A stretch of 51,907 nt of DNA from positions 51,053-102,959 of the forward strand of contig JARGPB010000012.1 in assembly GCA_029212905.1 (NCBI GenBank), read 5' to 3'. Below the pieces are notes generated by a model that did no database searches, was not told the origin of the DNA, and saw only the letters and a program-made list of their open reading frames with translations. Shown here one piece after another: positions 6,606 to 15,310 of the stretch. The translations under genes and the position numbers were made by a program. The first letter of the stretch is position 1. Every line of letters starts with the position of its first letter. This stretch comes from Thalassovita sp. (lineage in GTDB: Bacteria > Pseudomonadota > Alphaproteobacteria > Rhodobacterales > Rhodobacteraceae).

Positions 6606-8979
6606 TGGAATTGCCGATGAGATTGAGAACGCCATCGATCCGCTGACCGCGCTACCCGCATGGGTCAAGGGCGAGAAGCGGCTCTCAATGATGCTGCCTT
6701 ATGTGAGCCTCGTGAACGACCGAACGATCCGGACACGCGGCAACGAGCTGATGCAATGCATCCGGCTCGAGGGGGTGAACAGCACCACGAGCGAGGACGG
6801 GCATCTCGACCGGATCGGAGGGTTGCTGGCTGGCATCGTGGCGCAGGTCGGGACCGAGTTCTCATTCTACTTGCACAAGGTCTCGAAAGCGGTCGACGTG
6901 ACCCTGCCGCCCGTTCCGGGCGAAGGGTTTGCGGCCGCCGTCGACAAACGATGGCACGCGCATCTCGGCCGCGCGAGTTTGCGCGACAAGACGCTGACTC
7001 TGACCGTGCTGAAGCGCCCCGAGGCGAGCAGCCGTCTGCCCTTCGGTCTGGGGGCGTCTCGCTCGCGACATGCGGCCGACACCACCCGCCGCTTGCGCAA
7101 GCTCGACGAGGTTGTGGGGTTTCTGCTGTCCTCCTTCGATGAGCTGAAGCCCCGCCCGCTGGCCGCAAGCACCGGCGAGCTTCTGGGCTTCCTCGGTTCA
7201 CTCAACACGGGCGAGGAGTCCCCGCTTTTCCCCCGGTCGCGCCTCGGTGTGATCGCCGAGGACGTAGCCAATACGCGCGTCACCTTCCGCGGCACGACCA
7301 TCGCACTCTCGGACGGTGCCGTCGGCGACAAGCTCGGGGCGATCTTTGCGGTGAAGAACTACCCGGCCAAGACCGATAGCCTGATGCTCGACGAGTTGAA
7401 TCTGCCCGTCGACATGGTGGTCACGCACTCTTTTGTGCCGATCAACGCCAACATCATGGCGGGCCGGATCAAGCGGCAGCTGCGGCTAATGCAGGCCGCC
7501 AATGACGGAGCCGTCAGTCTCGCCCAGGAACTGGAACTCGCGCAGGACGATCTGGAATCCAAACGCCTGATCTTCGGCGAGCACCACATGACCGTGGCCG
7601 TCTATGCCCGCACCCAGACGGCGCTTGACGACATCGCGGCCGAAATCCGCAACATCTCCGCCACTTCCGGGATCAACCTGATCTCGGAAGCTTTCGGGGC
7701 GCGGGCGCATTTCATGGCGCAGCATCCCGGGAACACAGGGGCGCGCAGCCGCAAGGCCGCAATCACGAACCACAACTTCACCGATCTCGCCACCTTTCAC
7801 CGCACCCCGCTCGGAAAGACAGGTCGGGAAGTCCCCTGGGGCGTGCCGATCACGCTCTTTCCGACACCCGAGCGCAGTGGTTTTCGCTTCAACTTCCACG
7901 AACAGGGCGCGCCGGATCGCGAGCCCACGGGAGGCCACACGCTGATCCTCGGCCGTCCCGGCTCCGGCAAATCCGTCCTGGCGGCTTTCCTGATGACCAT
8001 GGCACGGCGGGCAGGTGCGCGGGTCTTCGTATTCGACTATCGCGCGGGCATGGAGATGGCCGTCCGCGCGCTCGGCGGCAGCTATTCGACCGTGCGGGCG
8101 GGGCGCCCCACGGGCCTCAATCCGCTCCAGACCGAGATCGACATGCGGGGCCAGGCATGGCTTGCTGATTGGCTCGCGAGCCTCTTGGAGCGGCGCGATC
8201 GACCGCTAACCCCGGTTCAGACCAACCGATTGCAGGAAGTCGTGCGCCAGAACGCGAGCGCAGGACATGCGGGCCTACGAAACTGGTCGGATTTCGCCTC
8301 GCTGCTGGTCTCGACCGATGACGAGGGCGATCTCTTCGAGCGTATGCAGGAATGGACGGCCGAGGGTCGCTACGGCTGGATCTTCGGGGCCAATGCCGAG
8401 GACAGTTTCAGCATCGATGGAGACGTCGCGGGCTTTGACCTCACCGGCATCCTCGATTCCGAGAGCGAGCGGGAACGCATGGCGGTCCTGTCCTACCTCT
8501 TCCGCCGGGTCGAGCGGGTGATCGAGGACCGCAAGCCCACCATCATCGTCATCGACGAGGCATGGAAAGCCCTCGACAACGCCTACTTTGCGGAGCGCCT
8601 CAGCAACTGGCTGGTGACCGCCCGCAAGCAGAACGCCGTCGTCGTGATGATGACGCAATATGCCAGCCAGCTCGAGCGCACGCGCACCGGCAAGACCATC
8701 GTGGAAGCGGTGCCGACGCAGGTGCTCTTGCCCAACATTCGTGCTTCCGCCGCTGACTACGCGATGCTCGGCCTGACCGAGAAAGAGCTCGACGTGCTTC
8801 TGGGCGTCGGCTCGGCCTCGCGGCTCGCGCTTGTACGCGACGACCGTGGTTCCGTCGTGATCGATGCCGATCTCAGCGCGCTCGGCCCGCTCGTGACCAT
8901 CCTTGGCGGAATGGAGAAGGGCGAAGCGCTTGTCGGCGCCGATTATCGCGAACGTCCTGATTTCTGGAGAGTGACATGA
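6595..8979 (+). CDS. virB4: VirB4-family conjugative transfer ATPase
   Basis: A 794-residue energiser of pilus biogenesis and substrate transfer. The C-terminal RecA-like domain has a Walker A at ~453-460 (GRPGSGKS), a Walker B near 648 (TIIVIDEAWKAL) and the downstream MMTQYASQLERT helix seen in VirB4/CagE proteins. Length fits the family. ATG 6595 was preferred to ATG 6580 because GGAGG lies 8 bases before it. It overlaps virB3 at the 5' end and the lipoprotein gene by ATGA at the 3' end. Confidence 0.95.
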   Translation: MPRDGIADEIENAIDPLTALPAWVKGEKRLSMMLPYVSLVNDRTIRTRGNELMQCIRLEGVNSTTSEDGHLDRIGGLLAGIVAQVGTEFSFYLHKVSKAVDVTLPPVPGEGFAAAVDKRWHAHLGRASLRDKTLTLTVLKRPEASSRLPFGLGASRSRHAADTTRRLRKLDEVVGFLLSSFDELKPRPLAASTGELLGFLGSLNTGEESPLFPRSRLGVIAEDVANTRVTFRGTTIALSDGAVGDKLGAIFAVKNYPAKTDSLMLDELNLPVDMVVTHSFVPINANIMAGRIKRQLRLMQAANDGAVSLAQELELAQDDLESKRLIFGEHHMTVAVYARTQTALDDIAAEIRNISATSGINLISEAFGARAHFMAQHPGNTGARSRKAAITNHNFTDLATFHRTPLGKTGREVPWGVPITLFPTPERSGFRFNFHEQGAPDREPTGGHTLILGRPGSGKSVLAAFLMTMARRAGARVFVFDYRAGMEMAVRALGGSYSTVRAGRPTGLNPLQTEIDMRGQAWLADWLASLLERRDRPLTPVQTNRLQEVVRQNASAGHAGLRNWSDFASLLVSTDDEGDLFERMQEWTAEGRYGWIFGANAEDSFSIDGDVAGFDLTGILDSESERERMAVLSYLFRRVERVIEDRKPTIIVIDEAWKALDNAYFAERLSNWLVTARKQNAVVVMMTQYASQLERTRTGKTIVEAVPTQVLLPNIRASAADYAMLGLTEKELDVLLGVGSASRLALVRDDRGSVVIDADLSALGPLVTILGGMEKGEALVGADYRERPDFWRVT

Positions 8980-9191
8980 CCCGTACCATCATTCGCAGCG
9001 TAGTGCTGCTCGGGCTCGGCCTGACCCTGACAGCCTGTGCGCAGCATAACCCCCCGCAAGCCAACTGCTTCAATTTTCGCGAGGCTCCTGCGCAGGCAGG
9101 AACCGCCACCGCCACGATCTCGACCATGGGGGCGGAGGTCACGCGCCGCGACAGTCCTTGCGATTTCGTCCTCTTGGGGGCGGGCGGCTGA
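8976..9191 (+). CDS. Small lipoprotein of the transfer operon, possible VirB7 counterpart
   Basis: A 71-residue protein with a lipoprotein signal (LGLTLTAC, Cys at residue 21) and two further Cys in the mature part (QANCFNF and DSPCDFVLL). It overlaps virB4 by ATGA and lies 4 bases before the second transglycosylase. VirB7 is a small outer-membrane lipoprotein that pairs with VirB9 through Cys residues. This gene is the only small lipoprotein in the operon and could fill that role, but its position after virB4 is not the Agrobacterium order and there is no sequence proof. Confidence 0.7.
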   Translation: MTRTIIRSVVLLGLGLTLTACAQHNPPQANCFNFREAPAQAGTATATISTMGAEVTRRDSPCDFVLLGAGG

Positions 9192-9195
9192 GCCA

Positions 9196-10362
9196 ATGCG
9201 GACCTGGCTACCTCTCTCGATGATCGGCTTTGCACTGGCAGGTCCCACGGCAGGGCCAGCGGTCGCCCAAGGCGTGCCGACCTTCGATCTGCGCCTCTTC
9301 GCAGAGCGGCAGGCCATCCTTGAGCAGACCGATCGGGACCTGGCACTGCAGCAGGTCCGGCTAAGCCGCGAGGAGGAACTGGCCGAAATCGAGCGCCAGC
9401 AACTCGCCTCCCTCGAAGGGCTGATGGATGCCATGTCGCTTGGCGCTGGAGACGTGGCCGGAACCGTGGCGGGGCTCGAGGCGGGGCAGGGGGCGGTAGA
9501 CGACGTCGAAAGCGCGGCCGCCAGTCTTTATGCGCCCGAGGACACCAATCCAGCGGCAGCGCGGATGTTCGGCGATGCCAGGGAGGGGATCGAGGAGCTG
9601 ATCATCCGCGCAGCACGCGACACCCATAGTCTGTCCGGGGTCGGCCGCGCAGGTCTTTCGCTCGTGCAATGGCGCTGTCTCTTGCAGGCGCTGATTTGGC
9701 AGGAGAGCCGCTTCCAGATCGGGGCACGCTCACCGGTAGGGGCCTTCGGACTTACCCAGATCATGCCCGGTACCGCGGGCGATCTCGGGATCTACCCGGC
9801 CTATTACGACGATCCCTATCTGCAGGTCACCGGCGGTGCGCGATACCTCGCACAAATGCTGAACATGTTCGATGGCAACATTATCCATGCGCTCGCCGCC
9901 TATAACGCCGGTCCTGGCAATGTGCAGGATTATGGCGGTGTGCCGCCTTTCGCGGAAACCCAGCACTATGTCGTGGTGATCCCGCAGCAGTACAACAGCT
10001 ACCTCGCGGCCGTGGGCGGCATCGATGCGCTCGGCACCATCGATCCTGTGCTCCTCGCCAACGCGAGTTTCAGCCTCTCGGCCCACGGCGCAGGGGTCTA
10101 TGGCGACTATTCGCTGGTCTCGGTCCGTGCCGCCGCCCTGCGGGTTCAGGACATCATCACCCGCATTGGTGAGACCGAGGATCTCCACGAGGCCATCGCG
10201 CTCAACACCTATGCCCGGGCCGAACTGGCCCGGCTGGTCGCAATCCGGACCCGGATCAAGGCCGCCCGAACCGAGCCACTCAGCGCCGAGCAGATCGCCT
10301 TGGCGGCAGCGCAAGCTGCCGAGCGGCAATACATGGATTTTAGTCAGGAGGATTTGCGTTGA
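9196..10362 (+). CDS. Exported lytic transglycosylase with VirB5-like ends
   Basis: A 388-residue protein: signal peptide (~1-24), a Glu/Gln/Leu-rich coiled-coil region (~30-75), a linker, then an SLT domain in the middle (LIWQESRFQIGARSPVGAFG, LTQIMPGTAGDLGI, ALAAYNAGPGNVQDYGG), and a helical tail. The mature N-terminus (AQGVPTFD) and the C-terminus (ERQYMDFSQEDL) closely match those of the next gene, the VirB5-like protein (AQGVPTVD; ERRYMDFTLPDLEP). This looks like a VirB5 scaffold carrying a transglycosylase domain. It would cut peptidoglycan and may be held at the pilus base or tip. It is the second transglycosylase of the operon. Confidence 0.88.
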   Translation: MRTWLPLSMIGFALAGPTAGPAVAQGVPTFDLRLFAERQAILEQTDRDLALQQVRLSREEELAEIERQQLASLEGLMDAMSLGAGDVAGTVAGLEAGQGAVDDVESAAASLYAPEDTNPAAARMFGDAREGIEELIIRAARDTHSLSGVGRAGLSLVQWRCLLQALIWQESRFQIGARSPVGAFGLTQIMPGTAGDLGIYPAYYDDPYLQVTGGARYLAQMLNMFDGNIIHALAAYNAGPGNVQDYGGVPPFAETQHYVVVIPQQYNSYLAAVGGIDALGTIDPVLLANASFSLSAHGAGVYGDYSLVSVRAAALRVQDIITRIGETEDLHEAIALNTYARAELARLVAIRTRIKAARTEPLSAEQIALAAAQAAERQYMDFSQEDLR

Positions 10363-11156
10363 ACCTGCGCCTGCCCCGTTCCCTTTTCGCCGGTAGCATC
10401 GCTCTCGCGCTTGCCCTCAATGTTACCGGACCTGTCGCGGCACAGGGTGTGCCCACGGTGGACACTCAGAACATTGCCCAGGAAATCCGCCAGCTTCAGC
10501 AGATGCTGCAGGATTTCGGGATCCAGACCGATCTTCTGGACAATGCGTTGGAGCAACTGGACATGCTGCAAAGCCAACTCGATCAGCTGAACGAGATGTA
10601 TGCCTCGCTCACCGGGCCGCGCAGCATCCTCGGACTTGCCATGGGCGGGGACCTCGATACCTTGCTTGAGGCCAACTTCGAAGACATCCCCGGCCTGATC
10701 CGAGGCATCCAGGCGGGCGATTGGAGCGCGCTCATCGGGCCCAATGCCGGGCCCATGCGCACGCAGATGGAACAGGCGCTGGCAAGCGCCGGGTTCGACG
10801 AGGATTCACTCCGCGAGATCGCCACCAGCGGCAATCCGGGCGCCGAAGGCGTGGCCACGCGGGCCACCACAGGTGCTGTGATGTCGGCGGCGGCGCAGAA
10901 CAGCCACGCAGAGGCGGAACAGTCTCTCGAACGGGTGGAACGTCTGGTCGAGATGATCCCCGACATGGAGGATCTCAAAGCCTCGATGGATCATAACACA
11001 CGCGTCACGGCGGAACTCGCCATCGCCATGACCCGGATGTGGGAGCTGGAAGCGATCCAAACCCTAGGCGCAGGCAATGCAGGCGTGGTCGACGCCGCCA
11101 CGGTTGCCGAAGAACGCCGCTACATGGACTTCACCTTGCCGGATCTTGAGCCATGA
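10359..11156 (+). CDS. virB5: VirB5/TrbJ-like pilus-associated protein
   Basis: A 265-residue exported protein with a signal peptide ending VAAQ (~29) and long helices rich in Gln, Leu and Met (EIRQLQQMLQDFGIQ, ALEQLDMLQSQLDQLNEMY), the usual character of VirB5/TrbJ minor pilus proteins. The start is a TTG overlapping the stop of the previous gene. AGGAGG sits 8 bases upstream, which supports it. The stop overlaps virB8 by ATGA. The last 15 residues are shared with the preceding transglycosylase. Confidence 0.82.
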   Translation: MNLRLPRSLFAGSIALALALNVTGPVAAQGVPTVDTQNIAQEIRQLQQMLQDFGIQTDLLDNALEQLDMLQSQLDQLNEMYASLTGPRSILGLAMGGDLDTLLEANFEDIPGLIRGIQAGDWSALIGPNAGPMRTQMEQALASAGFDEDSLREIATSGNPGAEGVATRATTGAVMSAAAQNSHAEAEQSLERVERLVEMIPDMEDLKASMDHNTRVTAELAIAMTRMWELEAIQTLGAGNAGVVDAATVAEERRYMDFTLPDLEP

Positions 11157-11818
11157 GTGGGGCAGGGGTGATGACTGCGCGCGAGCTCGTGGAAGAGGAA
11201 CTTGTCTACGGTGCCCTGCGCCGGGAACAGCTTTGGCGGATGATCGGCATTTCCGGGGCAGGCTTTGGCGTATTCGGCTGTTTGACGGCTGCGGCTGTCG
11301 CGCTGATGGTCGAGACGCCGCCTCCCGTGGTTGTGCCCTACGATCCCGCGACCGGGATGGCGCTCCCCAATGCCACGGTTGAAACCGTGTCGCTCGCCGA
11401 ACGGCCTGCCGTGATCGAAGCGCAAATCTACCGCTACATTTTCGACCGCGAAACCTACAACCAGCTCGACAACGATCTTCGTGTCCGCCGTGTCCTGGCA
11501 CAGTCTTCCGGATCGGCCGAGGCCAGCATGCGCGCGATGTGGACATCGGGGCAGGACAGCTATCCGCCGACGCGTTACGGGGCTGCGGCCGAGATGGCCG
11601 TTGAGATCGCATCGATCACCCTTATTGGCGATAACCGCGCCCAGGTGCGGCTCAGAAAGCGCCTGACCAGCCCTCAGGGGGTACAGGATGGATCGTTCAC
11701 TGCCACGTTGATGTTCGAATTCCGGCCCGAGCGGACCCGAGCGATCGACGATGTTTGGCAAAACCCTTTCGGTTTCACCGTTACCCAATATGCCATCCGA
11801 TCGGACCGTTCCGAATGA
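11153..11818 (+). CDS. virB8: VirB8-like inner-membrane assembly factor
   Basis: A 221-residue bitopic membrane protein with a cytosolic N-terminus, one transmembrane helix at ~32-55 (FGVFGCLTAAAVALMV) and a periplasmic domain with the VirB8 fold pattern (DRETYNQLDNDLRVRRVLAQ; GDNRAQVRLRKRL). VirB8 nucleates the secretion complex with VirB9 and VirB10. A second in-frame ATG at 11171 has a purine-rich site before it and may be the actual start. It overlaps virB5 by ATGA and virB9 by 4 bases. Confidence 0.88.
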   Translation: MSGAGVMTARELVEEELVYGALRREQLWRMIGISGAGFGVFGCLTAAAVALMVETPPPVVVPYDPATGMALPNATVETVSLAERPAVIEAQIYRYIFDRETYNQLDNDLRVRRVLAQSSGSAEASMRAMWTSGQDSYPPTRYGAAAEMAVEIASITLIGDNRAQVRLRKRLTSPQGVQDGSFTATLMFEFRPERTRAIDDVWQNPFGFTVTQYAIRSDRSE

Positions 11819-12516
11819 CTCGCACTCCAATCTCTGCGCTGCTGGCCGCCAGTATTCTCGCGTTCGCGGGAACGACTGCTTTGGCCGAAACTACGCCCCG
11901 TCCAGGTTCTCATGACAATCGCGTGCGCGTCGCGACCTGGACTGAAGGCCAGGTTTACCGTGTCGTCACGACTCTGACCCGCGTCACCACAGTCGAATTC
12001 GGTGAGGGTGAAACCATCCGCTCGATCATCGCCGGCGATACGGTCGGGTTTCAATTCGACGGTGTCCCGGGTGGCCGTGCCTTCGCCATCAAGCCGACAG
12101 CATCTGGCGTCGCCACCAACATCACCGTCTACACCAACCGCCGCTCCTACTACTTCCATGTCGTCGAAGCCCGGGAGACGCCGCATTATGTCGTGCAGTT
12201 CCGCTATCCTGAAAACCGCGTGCAACCCACCAGGGCGGTTGCGGCCGATGCGCCGAACGCGAACTATGCGGTCAGCGCCCGAGAAGAGTTCACGCCGACG
12301 GCCATCTGGGATGATGGTACCTTCACGTATTTCCGGTTTGCACGGAACGCGCCGGTGCCCGCCATCTTCCGATATTCGAACGGCAGGGAACGCGCGGTGA
12401 ACAGCCAAGCCTTGAGTGACGGCGTCATCCGCGTGTCCGGCGTCAACCGGCAATGGGTCCTTCGCCTTGGCGAAGAGGTGATTTGCGTCCAGGACGCAGG
12501 ACAGGCCACATCATGA
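11815..12516 (+). CDS. virB9: VirB9-like outer-membrane complex protein
   Basis: A 233-residue exported protein with a signal peptide (~1-24, ending ALAE). The N-terminal VirB9 domain shows GEGETIRSIIAGDTVGFQF, and the C-terminal CagX domain shows VYTNRRSYYFHVVEA and PTAIWDDGTFTYFRF, the last being the family's signature. With VirB7 and VirB10 it forms the core complex spanning to the outer membrane. It overlaps virB8 and, by ATGA, virB10. Confidence 0.92.
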   Translation: MTRTPISALLAASILAFAGTTALAETTPRPGSHDNRVRVATWTEGQVYRVVTTLTRVTTVEFGEGETIRSIIAGDTVGFQFDGVPGGRAFAIKPTASGVATNITVYTNRRSYYFHVVEARETPHYVVQFRYPENRVQPTRAVAADAPNANYAVSAREEFTPTAIWDDGTFTYFRFARNAPVPAIFRYSNGRERAVNSQALSDGVIRVSGVNRQWVLRLGEEVICVQDAGQATS

Positions 12517-13838
12517 CCGAAGGTACGGAAGACCTCGCCGCGCGCCTCGCGGCTCTCGAAGGTTCGACAGGCAAAGCGAAGGCAAACAAGCGGCCTGCAC
12601 CGCTTGCCGCGATCCTTGGAGTCGTCGGCATCGCCGCAGCAGGTGGTCTGGCGTGGGCTGCCCTACAGCCGTCGGCAGAAGCACCAATGGCGACCGCCGC
12701 GCCGGAGGAGTTCCAGAGCAGCGGCCCCGGATTCGGAGATCTGGCGCCGATTTCTACCCCGGAGCCCAGCCAAGCCCCGCCTGCGGACACAGGTCCGAGC
12801 GAGTCTGAACTCGCGCTGATGGAAAGTCTTGCGACATTGAGAGCGGAACTCGAGGACCTGCGCGCAAGACCGGCCGAGGCCGCGGATAGCGGGGCGGAGC
12901 AGGCTATTGCGGACCTGACGGCGCAAATTGCCACCTTACAGGAAGCATCCGCCGAGGCTCAGCGTGCCCTCGAGCGGCAGCTGACCGAGCGGGACCGCGA
13001 ATTGGATCAGCTCCGCATGGACTTGGAACTTGCACGGCTTGCACCACCAGAGCCGACCTCATTGGGACCAAGTGAAGAAGAATTGCGGCTGGCCGAACTC
13101 GAAAGGCGGCGCGCTGCTGAAGCTGAGGCCCGCGCAGAGCGTATCGCGTCTCCTATGATCGCATTCTCCGGGATGGGCGCGGGTGCGGATAGGGAGAACA
13201 CGCTGGAAGCCGCACGTTTGAATGCAGATGAAGCCTTTGTTCGTTCGGGCGCACAACCTGCGCAGGTGACACGTGCCGAAGTGATCGCGAACCCATCGAA
13301 CACGGTTGTTCAGGGCACCATGATTCAGGCTGTCACAGAGACGGCTCTCGACAGCACACTGCCCGGCGCGATCCGCGCCATCGTCTCGGAAGACGTCCAT
13401 TCGTTCGATGGAACCCGTATCCTGATCCCGCGCGGCGCGCGGCTGATCGGGCGCTACCGCTCCGATGTCGCACTCGCCCAATCGCGCGTCATGGTGGCAT
13501 GGGACCGGATCATCTTGCCCGACAATCAGACTGTGCAGATCAGCGCCTTCGGTGGAGACGAACTCGGCCGTACTGGCACCACCGGGTTTGTCGACACCCG
13601 TTTCGCGCAACGCTTCGGCTCCGCCGCGCTGATCTCCTTGATCGGCGCTCTGCCTGCGGCTGCAGCGGGTCAAATCGACAGCGAGGCGGCGGCCGATGTT
13701 GCGAGTGATGTCGGCACCGACCTGCGCGATAGCACGCAAAGCGTGATGCAGGACTATCTGGCGATCCGGCCAGTGATACATGTCGACCAGGGTACACGGA
13801 TCACGGTCATGGTTGATCGTGACCTCGAGATTTTCTGA
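12513..13838 (+). CDS. virB10: VirB10/TrbI-family core complex protein
   Basis: A 441-residue protein with a short cytosolic N-terminus, one transmembrane helix at ~30-48 (LAAILGVVGIAAAGGLAWAA), a Pro-rich then coiled-coil periplasmic region (~50-210) and a C-terminal TrbI domain. The domain shows the conserved VQGTMIQAVTETALDSTLPG, RILIPRGARLIGRY and the hydrophobic antenna region near LISLIGALPAAAAG. VirB10 links inner- and outer-membrane parts and senses ATP use. It overlaps virB9 by ATGA and lies 1 base before virB11. Confidence 0.93.
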   Translation: MTEGTEDLAARLAALEGSTGKAKANKRPAPLAAILGVVGIAAAGGLAWAALQPSAEAPMATAAPEEFQSSGPGFGDLAPISTPEPSQAPPADTGPSESELALMESLATLRAELEDLRARPAEAADSGAEQAIADLTAQIATLQEASAEAQRALERQLTERDRELDQLRMDLELARLAPPEPTSLGPSEEELRLAELERRRAAEAEARAERIASPMIAFSGMGAGADRENTLEAARLNADEAFVRSGAQPAQVTRAEVIANPSNTVVQGTMIQAVTETALDSTLPGAIRAIVSEDVHSFDGTRILIPRGARLIGRYRSDVALAQSRVMVAWDRIILPDNQTVQISAFGGDELGRTGTTGFVDTRFAQRFGSAALISLIGALPAAAAGQIDSEAAADVASDVGTDLRDSTQSVMQDYLAIRPVIHVDQGTRITVMVDRDLEIF

Positions 13839-13839
13839 C

Positions 13840-14874
13840 ATGGCTGCAAGTTATCTGGAAGCGTCGCTCGACCGTTTCGGCCCCGAGGTCCTGCGCGACG
13901 ACACGATCGAGATCTGTATCAATCCCGACGGACAAGTCTGGGGCGAATTCCAGGGCGACCACTTCATGCGAGGTCTCGGCAGCCCGCTGAGCCAGACCGA
14001 GATCAAGGACCTCGGCAACCAGATCGCCTCCGCCGCCTCGACCACGCTCAGCACCAAGAAGCCTATCGTCTCGGTCTCGATCCTATATCGTGATCGCCCG
14101 ATCCGCGCGCAGGTGATCCAGCCGCCGGCAGTCGAGGGCGGTTTCTCGATTTCTCTTAGGTTCTTCTCCTCCCTGCCGCTTGAGAAGGTCAAACTCGGAT
14201 TCCTTTTCGGCAAGGAACGCAGCCTTGAGGGTCTGCGCCGGGAACGGAACGCCGCGCTTCGTGATGTGGTGAGGTCCGGCGACATCGACGCTGCGCTGCG
14301 GTTTTGCGTCGAGAACAAGCTCAACATGATCGTCTCGGGCGGTACATCTACCGGCAAGACGGTGGCGGCGCGCAAGATCCTTTCGCTGATCCCGCCCGAA
14401 GAGCGGATCATCACCATCGAGGAGGCGGCCGAGCTGCGCCCCGAGCAGCCCAATGCCGTGACGTTGATCGCGGACCGGGACACGGATGCCCGCAGTGCCG
14501 ATGTGCTCTTGGCCTCAACGCTTCGCATGCGACCCGACCGGATTGTCCTAGGCGAAGTCCGCGGTCGCGAGGCGATGACGTTTCTCGAGGCAATCAACAC
14601 CGGCCACGGTGGATCGCTGACCACGCTGCATGCCGAGACCCCACAACTTGCTGTTCGCCGCCTCGCCATCGCCGCCCTGAAAACCGATGTGCCGATGACC
14701 TATGCCGACATGCTCGATTATATCGAGGGCTCAATCGACGTGATCATTCAGGCAGGCCGCCATGAAGGCGCGCGCGGAATCACCGAGTTCTTTCTCCCGG
14801 GCCAAACCACTGATTTGAACCTCGACACGGTCGACGGCAGAGGCAACAAGAGCCCCTCCGTTGCCGCTGAGTAA
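13840..14874 (+). CDS. virB11: VirB11-family hexameric ATPase
   Basis: A 344-residue cytosolic traffic ATPase. Walker A is at ~167-174 (GGTSTGKT), an Asp box follows (RIITIEEAAELR), Walker B lies in RIVLGEVRGREAMTFLEA, and the His box is GHGGSLTTLHAETP. These are the four VirB11 signatures in order. It would switch the machine between pilus assembly and DNA transfer with VirB4 and VirD4. The ATG at 13840 directly follows the virB10 stop. Confidence 0.94.
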   Translation: MAASYLEASLDRFGPEVLRDDTIEICINPDGQVWGEFQGDHFMRGLGSPLSQTEIKDLGNQIASAASTTLSTKKPIVSVSILYRDRPIRAQVIQPPAVEGGFSISLRFFSSLPLEKVKLGFLFGKERSLEGLRRERNAALRDVVRSGDIDAALRFCVENKLNMIVSGGTSTGKTVAARKILSLIPPEERIITIEEAAELRPEQPNAVTLIADRDTDARSADVLLASTLRMRPDRIVLGEVRGREAMTFLEAINTGHGGSLTTLHAETPQLAVRRLAIAALKTDVPMTYADMLDYIEGSIDVIIQAGRHEGARGITEFFLPGQTTDLNLDTVDGRGNKSPSVAAE

Positions 14875-14890
14875 AAAAGGAACCCCCCAG

Positions 14891-15310
14891 ATGCGAAAAC
14901 CAATCCTCGCAGTCATGCTTGCCGCCCTTGCGGGCCCACTTGTGGCACAGACTTCGCCTCCGATCTCAAACGATCTCACGGTCGATATGTCGCCTCAACA
15001 ATACCGGATCTGCAACGATCGTCCGGCGCGCCCGACCTGGATGGACGAAATCAATCCGCGGGAAGCCTACAAGGCAGCAGCTTTGATGGAATTGTACGAA
15101 ATTCGGGCCTGGGAGGAGATCGCTGAATCTGGCGACTGCGGCTGTGAAACCCGCTTTCCCGCTTGGGGTAGCTCCGATGGCGAGTATCATGAAAGGTATG
15201 CAGGCCTTAGCCAAGCCGAGCATTCAGCGTTTCGCCGCGACTGGATTGAAGTAAGGAAGCAACTCGAGCCGAGCGTGCGTACAATCTGCGAAGCTCAAGG
15301 CAACTGGTAA
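14891..15310 (+). CDS. Exported hypothetical protein of the transfer operon
   Basis: A 139-residue protein with a signal peptide (basic start RK, hydrophobic core, cleavage near LVAQ at ~20) and a mature region with four Cys (RICNDRP, SGDCGCET, TICEAQ) that probably form disulfides. The ATG at 14891 has an AAGGAA ribosome site 9 bases upstream. Its stop overlaps the virB6 start (TAATG), so it belongs to the operon. No family recognised; a periplasmic accessory of VirB6 or the core complex is a guess from position. Confidence 0.72.
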   Translation: MRKPILAVMLAALAGPLVAQTSPPISNDLTVDMSPQQYRICNDRPARPTWMDEINPREAYKAAALMELYEIRAWEEIAESGDCGCETRFPAWGSSDGEYHERYAGLSQAEHSAFRRDWIEVRKQLEPSVRTICEAQGNW

